Shown: piece after piece, positions 43,851-54,473 of the stretch | How positions within the stretch are numbered: the stretch's first letter is position 1 | How the letters are laid out: each line of letters begins with the position of its first letter | Assembly (NCBI GenBank): GCA_951799405.1 | Contig: OX637342.1 | Span: 15,113,298-15,177,297, forward strand | From: Agapetus fuscipes | Lineage: Eukaryota; Arthropoda; Insecta; Trichoptera; Glossosomatidae | Length of the DNA stretch: 64,000 bases | Direction: 5' to 3' | Notes under the pieces: model-generated | Database searches by the model: none | What the model saw: only the letters and a program-made list of their open reading frames with translations | What the model was told of the DNA's origin: nothing | Made by a program: the position numbers and the translations under genes

Positions 43851-44451
43851 ACCTTTTGAAAAAAATTCATAACAAAGCAAAAATATATTCAAATAATCTG
43901 ATACGTTAAAAAATATTCATTTTATTTTTATCTGACAGCTTTGTATTGTGAAATTTCATTCGCTTTGTGATCTTAAAACAGTATAAAAATAAACAATCAA
44001 CTGCCGCGTAAACAGAAGCAATTGTATGCAAGATAGAATGGCGCCTCTAGTGAATGTTTTAGTTTTCATGTATATATTTTTCTATTTTTTCGACGTCTTG
44101 AGTTTCAGATCAAAAATATATGAAACAATATCCGACTGCACTATTGAGTAATATAAAATGTATCAGATATATTTGTTGATCTTTTTTTGAATGGTATTTT
44201 CGGTTATTCACCTATGCTTGTGTCACAATTATTAAGTATCAGATATTTATTTTTGTATTCACTTAGAACGTGTCTTACTGCTGACATTTTTATTCCATGG
44301 ATCAGGAATGTTATGCATATCCGTATTCGAAACTTTCGGATATTCGAAACTTTCGGATATTCGAAACAAAATAAAAATATTAAACGAAACCGTTTTACAA
44401 GTTTCGGACAATTTCAAGTACCTACTAATGTTCTAAAATTAATAATGTTCC
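43851..44451. other. No gene supported
   Basis: AT-rich. It contains a short direct repeat of TTCGAAACTTTCGGATA (about 44325-44360). Confidence 0.5.
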
Positions 44452-44650
44452 TTGACTCATATGTAAAATTGGTTCAATTTGCAAATGCAACCCCTGTTTC
44501 AGGAAAGGTGGGCAAGAGGTGCAAGACTTATGTTCATTTTGAGATTGGGTTGTAATTTGAGATGTTTAAAGTCCACATGCGGCATGTGATATGCATGTAA
44601 TATGAATCTTGAATGTAATATATCTTGGAAACTTCGATAATAGATTATAG
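44452..44650 (+). repeat. Repeat family A copy, diverged
   Basis: CCTTGACTCATATGTAAAATTGG to CTTCGATAATAGATTATAG. Part of the head and middle is deleted. Confidence 0.75.
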
Positions 44651-44684
44651 TTTACGGTTAATATTATCAAGGAAGTATTAGATG

Positions 44685-44932
44685 ACACCAAGGGTGTCAG
44701 AAATGATTCTCAGTTTCAGTGTTTAATTCAAGCCCAAAATTAAGCACCGGCAATGCTTGTTCAGCGTTCACAATAAATGAGAACCAGCTCCCTCAGGGGC
44801 TGGGAAACCTCCAGTTCAAGAATAGGCTGACGTCTTACCCGGGAAAATAAAAAGATTCCAAACGTCTTTTGATCGAACGCTGCTGGGACAATGCTGTAAG
44901 AATTTGCAATATTTGTGAAGCTTAGTCGCATT
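44685..44932 (+). repeat. SINE-1 copy without head
   Basis: CACCAAGGGTGTCAGAAATGA to GTGAAGCTTAGTCGC. Confidence 0.8.
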
Positions 44933-45239
44933 TTTTTATGTAATAAAACTAGTCGGCAAATTATTCTGAACAATAAAAATAATCTTCGGAAAAAAAGAAT
45001 TTGCATTTCAATATCATTAAATGAAAACCTTATTAAACTCAACTATTAAAGCTTCAATAAAAAAACATTATGCATGTTCACGCATGCAAATGTTGCACCA
45101 TTCATTGCAAACCATTTGATTTACTGTCGCTCCAGATTAAATGCCTAATTTGAGGCAATAAAAATAATACTTAGAATTAATGTTCGTCATATACAGTGTT
45201 ATTCAAAGTCAACAGAATACTTCACTTAGTACTTGTTGT

Positions 45240-45445
45240 AATTGTACCCGACCGATATTCCGCTAGGGTTGGCCAGTATGACCGCAGATGCGTCTCCACT
45301 TTTTTCTGTCCTTGCACACTTCTTTCATCTCCTCGACAATTATCACCCTCTACATGCATGCCTTTCTCTTTTTCTCACTCTGAAAATTCAAGTCATTTTA
45401 AATTCTTCGGTCTTCCACTTCTACGCTTACATTTGACATTCCATT
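45240..45445 (-). pseudogene. LINE RT C-terminal fragment (19558 family)
   Basis: On the minus strand the frame reads ACM-stop-RVIIVEEMKEVCKDRKKW, then RRICGHTGQP-stop. The 19558 copy has VVTLEEMKEVCKDRKKWR at the same place, so the family assignment is strong. Confidence 0.85.
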
Positions 45446-45460
45446 TGTACACTCCTTTTG

Positions 45461-45712
45461 TTCCTTGACTTAAAGGTTGGTAAGCGGCTGACCACCCATA
45501 CTGTGAAAAATGGTTCACTTTGCCAATGTCACCCCTGTCTCAGGGAAGGACGGCAAGAGTTGCAGGGTTTATGTTCATTTGAGATGTGTTCTTATAATGT
45601 AGGTCCACATGCGGCATGTGTTAGCGCGAAATTATACATGTCTGCTTGTGGGAATGCATTTGATGTAAATCTTAAATGGTATATATCCTTGCAGCTTAGA
45701 TAAGATTAGATT
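45461..45712 (+). repeat. Repeat family A copy
   Basis: TTCCTTGACTTAAAGGTTGG to AGCTTAGATAAGATTAGA. It shares the TTAGCGCGAAATTATACAT variant with 10252 and 20608. Confidence 0.9.
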
Positions 45713-45719
45713 TTGTCAG

Positions 45720-46310
45720 TCGTCTATTCTTTCTAGATGCCCAAAGCATCTCATTGTACTCCTCGTACTTGCCCTCTGATATTATCTTCTATACCAATTT
45801 TTAATCTTATTTTCGTGCCTCTTATTTCGAAGATCGGCGATCATCATGATTATTTTCACGTTGGATACTGCGGCCCAAAATAGAGACTTGGCGCTTTTTT
45901 TGAACCATTGTCGTAGATTTTTCAGCCACGATGTCCTTCGGCGTCCCTGAGATCTTCTCCTCTTAATCTTAGCCTGTATGATAAGATGGGGAAGGTCGTA
46001 TTTCTTATTTCTCATAACTTTAGATTAGCTTTCTATGTTTGATGATTGGCAGAAGTTCCTATGTGGTATGCATACGTCGGAAGTTTTCCTCTTGTTGACC
46101 CGATTACGCCAGGAGATCCAAAGCATTTTTCGGTAGACACACATTTCGAACGCTTAGATTCGTCTTTAGTGCCTGTGTGAGCGTCCATCCCTCCATACCA
46201 TAAACCACACTCATTCATTCCGAACTATATCATTCAGAGTATTTCCAGGCTTCACATAGTTTGCTTAAATTCAACGTCCATGTCTCACTTCCGTATATTA
46301 CTATTAAAGT
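45720..46310 (-). pseudogene. LINE reverse transcriptase C-terminal remnant (second family)
   Basis: Minus-strand pieces give GMEGWTLTQALKTNLSVRN (about 46190), then, after breaks, NKKYDLPHLIIQAKIKRRRS and GRRRTSWLKNLRQWF (about 45930). These match the common LINE tail '.YGaEgWTL...GrRRtsWLkNLr.Wf'. Several frameshifts. Confidence 0.8.
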
Positions 46311-46919
46311 ATCCAAGATGAGCTCCGAATTTTCTTTAAAAACAAAAATATAAATGTTTTACTTAGTGTCATGATATTAGTTTTTTTCGTTTTGAATTTC
46401 AGAGTAAAAGTCAAAAACTTAAGCAAGCGCTTAGTGTACATTTGTCTATGAATAACACTGAGTAGTAAATTCTGACCTGCATATAAAATATACACCTATG
46501 CAATCAAATTATAATAAACTTCGACAAAATAAACTAACAGTGTTATTCACAGTCAATCCTACACTAAAGTATTAATATCTGCTCTAGTTTTACTTTAAAT
46601 TTCATCAAGAGAGAAAAATGTATACAGTAAGATGGTGTACAAATTCATCTTGTCCCTAAATATATTTGTAGTTTTTTTTCTTATTTGATTATTTTGTAAG
46701 TTAAGTTTGAGTATAAAAGTTACAGTTTAGTAAATGTTGACTCTGAATTACAGTATAAGTTTTATGACATAAAACATATATGGAATAAATTAAACACAGT
46801 AATAGAGTCCAGATTGATTTTATTGCAATTTTAATCCACCTTGATATAAATAATTTGACGGTTACAAAATAATATATTTATCTACCTATGTGTTTTTTAT
46901 GGACATTTTCATTTTGTAA
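46311..46919. other. No gene seen
   Basis: AT-rich sequence. Confidence 0.5.
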
Positions 46920-47350
46920 TTATAGGTTATAAAAAATTGGAGATTACGCTGTAGAGGCTTTGACCACTCCTAACGAAATGGTGATAGTCATAGTAACAAA
47001 CTTCTTCTTCTTTACTTCTTTGATATGTTGGTTAGCATCCTCTTTAGCTGTGAATAGGACAAGCCATTCGTGAGCATCTTCAAACCCTGTAAGTATGAAG
47101 TTCTTGGGCGACCTCTTGTTCGTCATTATAAGATTTTACTTCTAAGATATTGCTAAGAATGTCTAATCGAGTGTTTTATTAGTTTGGTTTTCTTCTTTTA
47201 ATGTGACTTATAAGCTCTTCTCTTCCTCCTACTTCCTCAACACCTTTTCGTTTGACTTCCTTTCAATCCAATATTTCGTAGTCATCTTCCTCTAGATCCA
47301 CGTTTCGAATGCTGGCGTTCTGGCAGTCTCTTTCGTATTTTTGGATGCTC
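46920..47350 (-). pseudogene. Decayed LINE RT C-terminal remnant
   Basis: On the minus strand PAFETWI, then RKMTTKYWIERKSNEKVLRK, then MTNKRSPKNF resemble the 'fEmWlyRRmlkipWt.rvtNeeVLrr' region of the same LINE tail as 45720-46310. It is broken and weak. Confidence 0.5.
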
Positions 47351-47619
47351 CTGATTTCTCAGCCATACCATCAAATGCTCTAAACAAAAGTTTTCATGAA
47401 GCCATTTCTTCCCTTCTTCTGTTATGGCAATCTACTTTTTATTCATGTGATAAAACTGGTGTAAGCATTTTGTGCCAATCGGCAAGACTTGAAAGTTTTC
47501 TAGGTGCATTTATTCCAGATTCCCAACACAAGGCTTGCCAATCTCGTCAACAAAATTTGATAGACAAATGAGATATCCGAAACAACTTACAATAGAAAAT
47601 CATTGTTTTCAAATATTGT

Positions 47620-47759
47620 AGGGAGTCGATTATCCGAGCTAATTTGGGGACAATGGTGTTTATAAAATCGATTTGTCCGGATAATCGAATTCTATAATTT
47701 TATTTACCAACCTACATGCCACTCAATTTTGTTTATGATAATCGACGATCTACTGTTGT
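47620..47759. mobile_element. Small pogo/Tigger-like MITE
   Basis: GTAGGGAGTCGATTATCCG at the left mirrors GATAATCGACGATCTACTG at the right, with a second inverted CGATTTGTCCGGATAATCG inside. The 'TCGATTATCCG' end is typical of pogo/Tigger elements. Confidence 0.5.
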
Positions 47760-48134
47760 AATTCTGGCTACTTGTATGTACGTGCGATCAATTACTTTGT
47801 AACCAACATGTTCAATATGAATCATACAATTTGCCTATTGGTAATAAATCGCTAGCATTATTTAATAAATAAAGTTTTTGCTATGACGTCCATACAAGGT
47901 GTATCGAATTACAACTGAATGAGTCCTAGCCTTGCCCTATTGTAGATTCTTGTTGAATGAAATACATTTAAAATGATTGATGTTTGAATGTATGTAACAT
48001 AAAAAAATAGTCCAGGAGATATGAATGGTTAAATAAACTTAAATAAGGCACTAAGTACCCAAATATTAAATTTAAAAAAAGTATACAGTTTGGTTCTTCA
48101 TATGTCAAGAAGAGTCAATTAATTGCGGATCTAT
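47760..48134. other. No gene seen
   Basis: AT-rich sequence. Confidence 0.5.
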
Positions 48135-48287
48135 CAATTATCTCAGTTGCAAAGATATATTACATTTAAGATTCATATTACATGAATTCCCATAAAAAGG
48201 TACGTACAAGTTCGCGTTTACACATGCAGCATGTGGACTTACAACATAAAACCCAATCTCAAATAAACATAAGCCCTACAACTCTTT
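48135..48287 (-). repeat. Repeat family A 3' half
   Basis: ATCTCAGTTGCAAAGATATATTAC to TAAGCCCTACAACTCTT in reverse orientation. Confidence 0.8.
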
Positions 48288-49024
48288 CTGAAGCGCCTTT
48301 ACGATAAAAGTGTGAAAAAAGAGGATGTGATTGTCGCTTTCTGGCCATAAATTCTTGTACAGTTTTTTGACAAGGTTTTGACAAAGAAGTGATCTACGAA
48401 AAACCTTCTTCATTATTAAAAGTTTTTATGGGAAAAGGGAAACTTAAAGGAATGGTATGAAAACAGTTACATTTTAAAATATATATATGGGGCCAGTTTT
48501 AATGCAATTAAATTTAGTTTCCCTTATAACATAAATCATTTTATATAAAGAAGGTCCTTAATACGTTACTCGTTTATTTACAATTACAAAAACTTCTTTA
48601 AAAAATATATAGGAATTTTATCAGACAGCGATAATCCAATCCTTCCTTTTGAAAGATTGATTGTAAAGCCGCGTCCGGATCAGCGAGGCTCTACTGAAAA
48701 TGCATACAATATTAGATGAAAACCAAAATACCCACAGCTTGTTATTTAGTATGGGAATAATTGACTGATAAATGCTGCCCGACTGGTGTGGATGACTGTA
48801 ATTTCGTGTGAACCTTTGCGAGAGTTACGAAACGTTGGGTTGTGCAACAAATCAGAGCAATTATTGTAAGATACGCGCATTTTCTACAAATCAAATCACT
48901 CCTTCCTACAATATTAACTCAATCATTTATAATTAGATGCTTTCTAACGTACTCAGCAGTTCTATGATGGTATATGATCTGAGCTGCAAAGATACTAGAA
49001 TGATTAATATTTAATGTATGCCCA
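48288..49024. other. No gene seen
   Basis: AT-rich sequence. Confidence 0.5.
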
Positions 49025-49165
49025 TTTCCTTGACTTATAGGTTGGTATGAGGCTGACTAACCATACTGTAAAAATATGGTTCACTTTGCCAATGTCACCC
49101 CTGTTTCAGGGAAGGTCGGCAAGAGCTGCAGGACTTGTTGTATTGCAGGTCCACATTTTTTTTTA
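49025..49165 (+). repeat. Repeat family A copy, 3'-truncated
   Basis: TTCCTTGACTTATAGGTTGG to GTATTGCAGGTCCACAT. Confidence 0.85.
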
Positions 49166-49278
49166 TCTATGTAATTTATTTTTGCTATTTTAGCGTTGCT
49201 AAACCGGTAAAATTATCCATATATTTGTACATTTACGGCGTTTTTTTTTTTAATTTCCATACACGAAAGCGATGATCC

Positions 49279-49875
49279 ATGGATCAGTTACACATCAAAC
49301 ATGCAGTGAATAACCCTGTTGTGTCGAGACTGGATTATTGCAATGGTCTGTTCTGGGGTCTTCCAAGGTTTCAGCAGTATAGACTGCAGTCCGTCTTTAA
49401 TGCTGCAGCCAAATTACTTTTAGGAGGACGAAAAACTGACCATGTCTCTCCTCTGTTGCGGCGCCTTCATTGGCTGCGGGTCCCAGAGAGGATTGAGTAC
49501 AAAATATGTGTTTCTGTTTTTAATGCCCTCAGAGGAGTAGCCCCATCGTACTTGTGTGAATTGTGCAGAGTCGACCAGATAGATGGAAAACGATGCTCTC
49601 TTCGTTCTGCACAGAGTGACGCCGTAAACAGGCTTCAACTGCCTCTTCGACGGAACAGAACCGGTTTCGGAGACAGAGCTTTTAGTTCGGCTGGTCCATC
49701 CTGCTGGAATAGTCTACCTCTGGAGATGAGAACAGAGACCAGTGTTGGCAGTTTCAGGAAGTTGCTTAAGCTACATTTGTTTAACAGAATCTTCAACACA
49801 TAAAAACGCCCTTGGGGTGGCTAGTGCCACTAAACGGCGCTGTATACAAATTGTCCAATTATTATTATTATTATA
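49279..49875 (+). mobile_element. LINE (L2/CR1-like) 3' end with RT C-terminal frame
   Basis: The 174-codon open frame (49279-49803) has VSRLDYCNGLFWGLP, then LQSVFNAAAKLLLGGRKTDH and LLRRLHWLRVPERIEYKI, then GVAPSYL, GDRAFSSAGPSCWNSLP, and SFRKLLKLHLF at the end. This is the classic C-terminus of L2/CR1-type LINEs. The short 3' UTR ends in (ATT)n at 49860-49875. The RT core is missing. Confidence 0.92.
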
Positions 49876-50194
49876 AACGTATTCATGTATCACCATAACG
49901 ATACCTAATAGGTTTCAATAACCCCTGAACGAATTGCTCAACAGAGGTTACAGTTACGTTTAAAATATGTCACATTGCGTAAAGACGTCCATTTGCTAAA
50001 TACTGTTAGTTGTTGCTAAAACTGTCGCGTCTTCATTAGCCTATAACCCTACTTATTGTTAAATTAACAGTTTTTTTAACAAAAATTTCAAAGTTTAGCA
50101 AATGACGATGAGAGGTCAAAATATTGCATAAAACGGTGAACTTACTTGCGAAAAAATGGTAACTAGGTGTATCGACAGTGGCTTTTAATTTAAG
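49876..50194. other. No gene seen
   Basis: AT-rich sequence. Confidence 0.5.
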
Positions 50195-50540
50195 GACAGT
50201 TCGATAGCTCAGTTGGTAGAGTGCTTACATTCCATGCCGAGAGTTGAGGTTCGAACCCCACCGAGGGTGTCAGAAATAATTTCACGTTTCGGTGTTTATT
50301 TCAAACCGAAAAATAAAATACCGGCAAGGTTACTCAGCATTCACAATAAATGAGTACCAGCCCCCTCGAGAGCTGGGAAACCCCCATTTCAATTGAAGTG
50401 GTTGGCGTAAGGCCGGCCCTCTTACCTGTCAACATAAAAGCTTCCACTCGCCACATGCGAAATCCTTCGGAGATATCGCGGCAAGATGTTACACTATAAT
50501 TACCTATGTGTAGCTTGGTTACATTTGCGTTGCGTTGCTC
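50195..50540 (+). repeat. SINE-1 copy, full length
   Basis: Head CAGTTCGATAGCTCAGTTGG, B box AGGTTCGAACCCC; full body to TGTGTAGCTTGGTTACATTTG. Confidence 0.92.
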
Positions 50541-50625
50541 TAGCCGTTAACACTATTGTACAACAGCCAGTTTTTACGGCCCTTATATACATACTTGTTT
50601 CTTAAATACTTTTGAACGATCTGTA

Positions 50626-50859
50626 CCCTTAGTACAAGTTGCAAAACTTGAGAAAAGTAAAGTTTACGGAAAATATTAAAGCGTGATTTCTCCCAAAATC
50701 TGCCGTTTTTGTTTCTTACACTTTATGGTCATAGCAAAAGAGTTACAGTGATGAAGAAAATCAAGTTCAAACAAACAAAAACGGCAGATTTGGGGAAATC
50801 ACTCTTTAATAATTTCCGTAAACTTAACATTACTCAAGTTTTGCAACTCGTACTAAGGG
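50626..50859. mobile_element. Foldback element (family F), ~234 bp
   Basis: Ends CCCTTAGTACAAGTTGCAAA and TTTTGCAACTCGTACTAAGGG are inverted. The inner arms carry ATCTGCCGTTTTTGTTTC and CAAAAACGGCAGATTTGG. It is very similar to 18022-18251. Confidence 0.9.
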
Positions 50860-50955
50860 CCCTGTAGTCTAGTGGTCAGTGCCTCAGACTCGTAAATGGA
50901 AGGTTGTGGGCTCGTGCGATCACTTAATAAATCATCCTAATATTATTATTATTCT
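50860..50955 (+). repeat. SINE-2 copy with internal deletion
   Basis: The tRNA-like head CCCTGTAGTCTAGTGGTCAG runs to GGTTGTGGGCTCGTGCG and then jumps to the tail ATCACTTAATAAATCATCC with (ATT)n. Confidence 0.85.
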
Positions 50956-51070
50956 TTAATTTCATGCATGATTGTCTTAAACATTCGATATAAATAAAGT
51001 ATAGAAGAGTAAAAGAAGTTCTCGTAAAAGTAGAAACGTTATGATACAATTTTAGTTTGTTTCACAATAG

Positions 51071-51244
51071 TATGACTGTACCTACTCTTAGTATAAATAT
51101 GAACGTCAACACACAACCATAGCGTTTACCACAACATGCCTGAAAACTAAAACAGCGCCTCTAGTGACCATTTAGTTTCTATACATATTTGGTGAAACGC
51201 TATGGTTGAGTGTAAACGTATATTTGCATACTTCGGGTACAGTT
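51071..51244. repeat. Imperfect foldback, ~174 bp
   Basis: CACAACCATAGCGTTTACCA and GAAAACTAAA at the left mirror TTTAGTTTC and TGGTGAAACGCTATGGTTG at the right. The arms extend to GTACCTACTC/TTCGGGTACAG. The centre is ACAGCGCCTCTAGTGACCA. Confidence 0.75.
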
Positions 51245-51494
51245 CGACTAGAGAACGACCTTGCAGTGTATTTGAATAAATGAATAAACGCCAACTAGGA
51301 TGACCTACATTTATTCATAATTTTACCAAATTTTACCAACGTAAGAGTAATTTTATTACACATTTGTGTGGGAGTTTTTTTTTATTAAAAGAGGAATGCA
51401 ATTCACCAATCTGTGTTTGTCTGGCCAGAAACAGGTATTATTACATTATTAACTTTACAAGTGACACAACATTTTTCTCCACACTTTAATACCA

Positions 51495-51785
51495 TAATAA
51501 TATTAATGTTAAAATGATTTATTTGGTGAGCGCTGTTTTTGTGTGAATCACACTTCAAAGCCATCTGAAAGATTGGTCGTCGCTATAGAAAGCGCCAATT
51601 CTCATGCAAGACCCAGTTACTGTAAACCTGGTAGGATCTTTGGTGTCTTGTCTTAAAGGCACATAAATTTTTCAACCCAGCGAGAAGCAAATTGGATGAT
51701 TTTTTTTTTGTACTTAGCTGGGAATCGAAATAGGGTCCTTTAGGACACGAGTCCCTAGCGTTAGCCACTAGACTACAGAGCGGTC
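51495..51785 (-). repeat. SINE-2 copy, full length
   Basis: On the minus strand the head is GACCGCTCTGTAGTCTAGTG, the B-box region CTATTTCGATTCCC is damaged, and the tail reads GCGCTCACCAAATAAATC. Confidence 0.9.
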
Positions 51786-51792
51786 TAAATGT

Positions 51793-51885
51793 GCAGAGTT
51801 AATTTTCAAATACGCTCTTGCCTAGGATGAAAAGACCAATCAACCCAGCTCGCAGACGGCCCTTGAGGTGTGCTTCTGATAACTT
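51793..51885 (+). repeat. SINE-2 fragment, inverted relative to its neighbour
   Basis: TTTTCAAATACGCTCTTGCC and GACGGCCCTTGAGGTGTGC are body parts of SINE-2. Confidence 0.6.
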
Positions 51886-52554
51886 ACATGAAGGCTTTTA
51901 TTGTCATTCCATTTTCTTTACTTACCGTATAGAAGTCGACACAAGTCATTCTAGTAGCGTCAAGCTGCTCCCCATATCTGTGAAAATAGATAGGTGCTGC
52001 TCCGAAGGCATTTTTCATACTTTTTTTAAACAAAAAAAAATGCCTTCAATGTTGGATCCTAGTAAAAGAAAATTAAAATATCAACCATAATAATCGATTG
52101 AACAAATTAGTGAATTCATTATATTATTTGTTTTTAATGTGAAAAGATTAATTTTCTCAACAGGATATGAAGCGTAAAAATATAATAAAAATTAAAATGT
52201 TTGACCTTGATAGATTTCTAGGTTGGTTTGATATTTTCCATAAAATTAATTTATATACTTAAAAATAGATTGATTGCCCCAAAATGTGGTTTGATCTTTA
52301 AATTAAAAATATGAAGAAAAAAAAACCGCATTCTTTAATTTTGTTTATTTATTTGTTTCAATATTAAATAATTATCTTAATTTTAAATAACGTTTTAAAT
52401 TAACTTAAAGATTATAAATATAATCGTTTTATTTTATTTTATCGAGTTTCTGGTTATCGCCAATTATCAACTGGAGGTGGATCCCTGAAAAATAAAAATA
52501 AACAATTAATTTATACATTTGAAGAACAAAAACATTACTTTATAATGAGGTCAA
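51886..52554. other. No gene seen
   Basis: AT-rich sequence. Confidence 0.5.
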
Positions 52555-52885
52555 AACAATTTTGATTGTTGGCGAGCAAACGTCAGTCTTGTATGGGACT
52601 GCAGTCATTAGCAACCAATAACACAACATTTGTATAAGTTTCACCAATATTCAAACAAATATGCCAATTCGCCTGAGAGCCTCATTTTTTTAATTTTAAA
52701 AAAGATGCACTCATTCAATGAAAAGAAGTAAACATTCCTCAGAAATAAAAGATACCTAATCAGATCGTTTTGGTTCTAGTACTCTAGTAGAAATTGCGAC
52801 GTCACACGGCTGGGTTGCTAGGAAAAACACAAAACAATATGCTATTGATTACTATGGTTACATGGAGCTGTGGCGTTTGCACGAT
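52555..52885. repeat. Two dispersed family C copies, inverted
   Basis: The plus copy is 52555-52690 (TTGGCGAGCAAACGTCAG, GGGACTGCAGTCATTAGCAA). The minus copy is 52785-52885 (GCGACGTCACACGGCTGG, GGTTGCTAGGAAAAACAC, TGTGGCGTTTGCACG). Confidence 0.6.
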
Positions 52886-53134
52886 TATAAAAATAAATTG
52901 GAACATCCGCTCCGACTCCATTGTTCTATAGATATATTCTGCCTTCCCACTCTTGTGAATTGAAAATGTTACCCAGGGGATATGGGTGTATGACAAACTA
53001 CTGCGTGATATAATTTATTAACATATCATATTTTGCACACAAAATAGGCAAAATATTTGCATATTATGAAAACGTACAGAAAGTGAGCCATTTATGTGAC
53101 GTCAAATTGCGTATGAATATTTCATTGTAACAAA

Positions 53135-53521
53135 TCGTCCCGTTAGTGCTTGCTTGTCGTATGCCCACCAGAGGAAATTTCACATGAACAATGTTTGTAT
53201 GTGTACTGGACTAATCGCTGCCATAGTTCTTGTTTACCGTATACGCCATTGAGAAAATTTTACATGAGCAATGTTTGCATGTGTACGGGATCAACGTGTC
53301 TTATGAAAACAAGAAATTTATTTAAAAAATGTTTAAAAGAACTCTCACATTATCAAGTTTTACGGTTTTTCTTAACTCAGATTGGGTAGAATTTGATTCT
53401 TAAGACAACAATGAAAAAGTCATATTTGACAAGATTGGCGTATACGGTAAACAAGAACTGGGGGAGCGTAATGTGTATTATGAAAACTGGAAACGGATTT
53501 TAAAAATATTTTAATCAACTC
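53135..53521 (+). repeat. MITE-like family D, rearranged copies
   Basis: TCGTCCCGTTAGTGCTTGCTTG opens the copy. The segment with CACATGAACAATGTTTG is repeated (CATGAGCAATGTTTGCATG), and the end has AACAAGAACTGGGGGAGCG. A second partial copy follows and is interrupted by family A. Confidence 0.65.
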
Positions 53522-53834
53522 TGTTCCTTGCTTTATAGGTTGGTATGCTGTTCCTTGACTTATAGGTTGGTATGCGGCTGACCTCTCATGCTGTAGAAAA
53601 TGGTTCACTTTGGCAATGTCGCCCCTGTTTCAGGGAAGGACGGCAAGGGTTGCAGGGTGAATGCTCATTTGAGATTTGGTTTTTATTTTGTAGGTAGTTG
53701 TAGTTTTTATGTTCACATGCGGCATATGTGCAAGCGTGAACTTGTACGTGTCTGCTTGTGAGAATGCATAATATACTGTGAACCCCCAATGTTACATCTA
53801 TTTGCAACTTAGATTAGATAAAATTAGATTAGAG
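53522..53834 (+). repeat. Repeat family A copy with duplicated head
   Basis: The first 27 bases occur twice (TTCCTTGCTTTATAGGTTGG and TTCCTTGACTTATAGGTTGG). The copy ends TTGCAACTTAGATTAGATAA with a further GATTAGA. It splits family D. Confidence 0.9.
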
Positions 53835-54050
53835 CAATGTTTGTTTATGTAGGTAGTGGACTAATGTGTTTTATGAAAACTGGAAACTTATTTAAAAAAA
53901 ATATATAAAAACAACCCTCGCATGAATGTGTTTTCGTTTTTTTCTTAGTTCTGATTGTGTAGAATGTGAGTCTTAAGACAATTTCATTAAAAGGTAACCT
54001 TTGAATCAAATGGTAGATAAACCAAACAAACACTGCGAGGACGAACTGTT
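53835..54050 (+). repeat. MITE-like family D copy, right part
   Basis: GCAATGTTTGTTTATGTAGG to AAACACTGCGAGGACGAAC. Confidence 0.7.
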
Positions 54051-54264
54051 CGGTGTCTCTTATGGTTGGATATGTCGTGTCAGTACTTATGATGTATTGT
54101 AAGGATAAAGACGGGATAAGAAATGAGATGAAAGTGAAAGATATGTACAAATGAAAGATATAACACTGTTCAAGGTAAGAAAAGTAAATGGTTTTTAATT
54201 TCTAACCGAGTCTTATAGTGGTTAAACTGAGAAAAGTGGAAAACATACCCAAGAATTTGCAATT

Positions 54265-54366
54265 TAAGTCGCAAATGTTCCGACCTTCCGTGAAACAGGT
54301 GACATTGGTAACGTGAACATTTTTTAAAGTATGGGGGATCAGCCTCATATACCCTTTTAATCAAGG
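54265..54366 (-). repeat. Repeat family A head fragment, diverged
   Basis: CGACCTTCCGTGAAACAGGTG to CCCTTTTAATCAAGGA, in reverse orientation. Confidence 0.7.
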
Positions 54367-54467
54367 ATTATAAATATTATGAATAATGCATTTTTAATTT
54401 AGTAAAATAGGCACAATGTGGAATCTAGCGAAGGTACTTTGATACAGAATGTGAAAATTTCGACAAA

Positions 54468-54473
54468 TTTATT
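54468..54473 (-). terminator. Candidate poly(A) signal overlapping the prominin stop codon
   Basis: The minus strand reads GGGTAAATAAATTTG, so AATAAA begins within the TAA stop. Other signals may lie further down; if this one is used the 3' UTR is very short. Confidence 0.4.
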
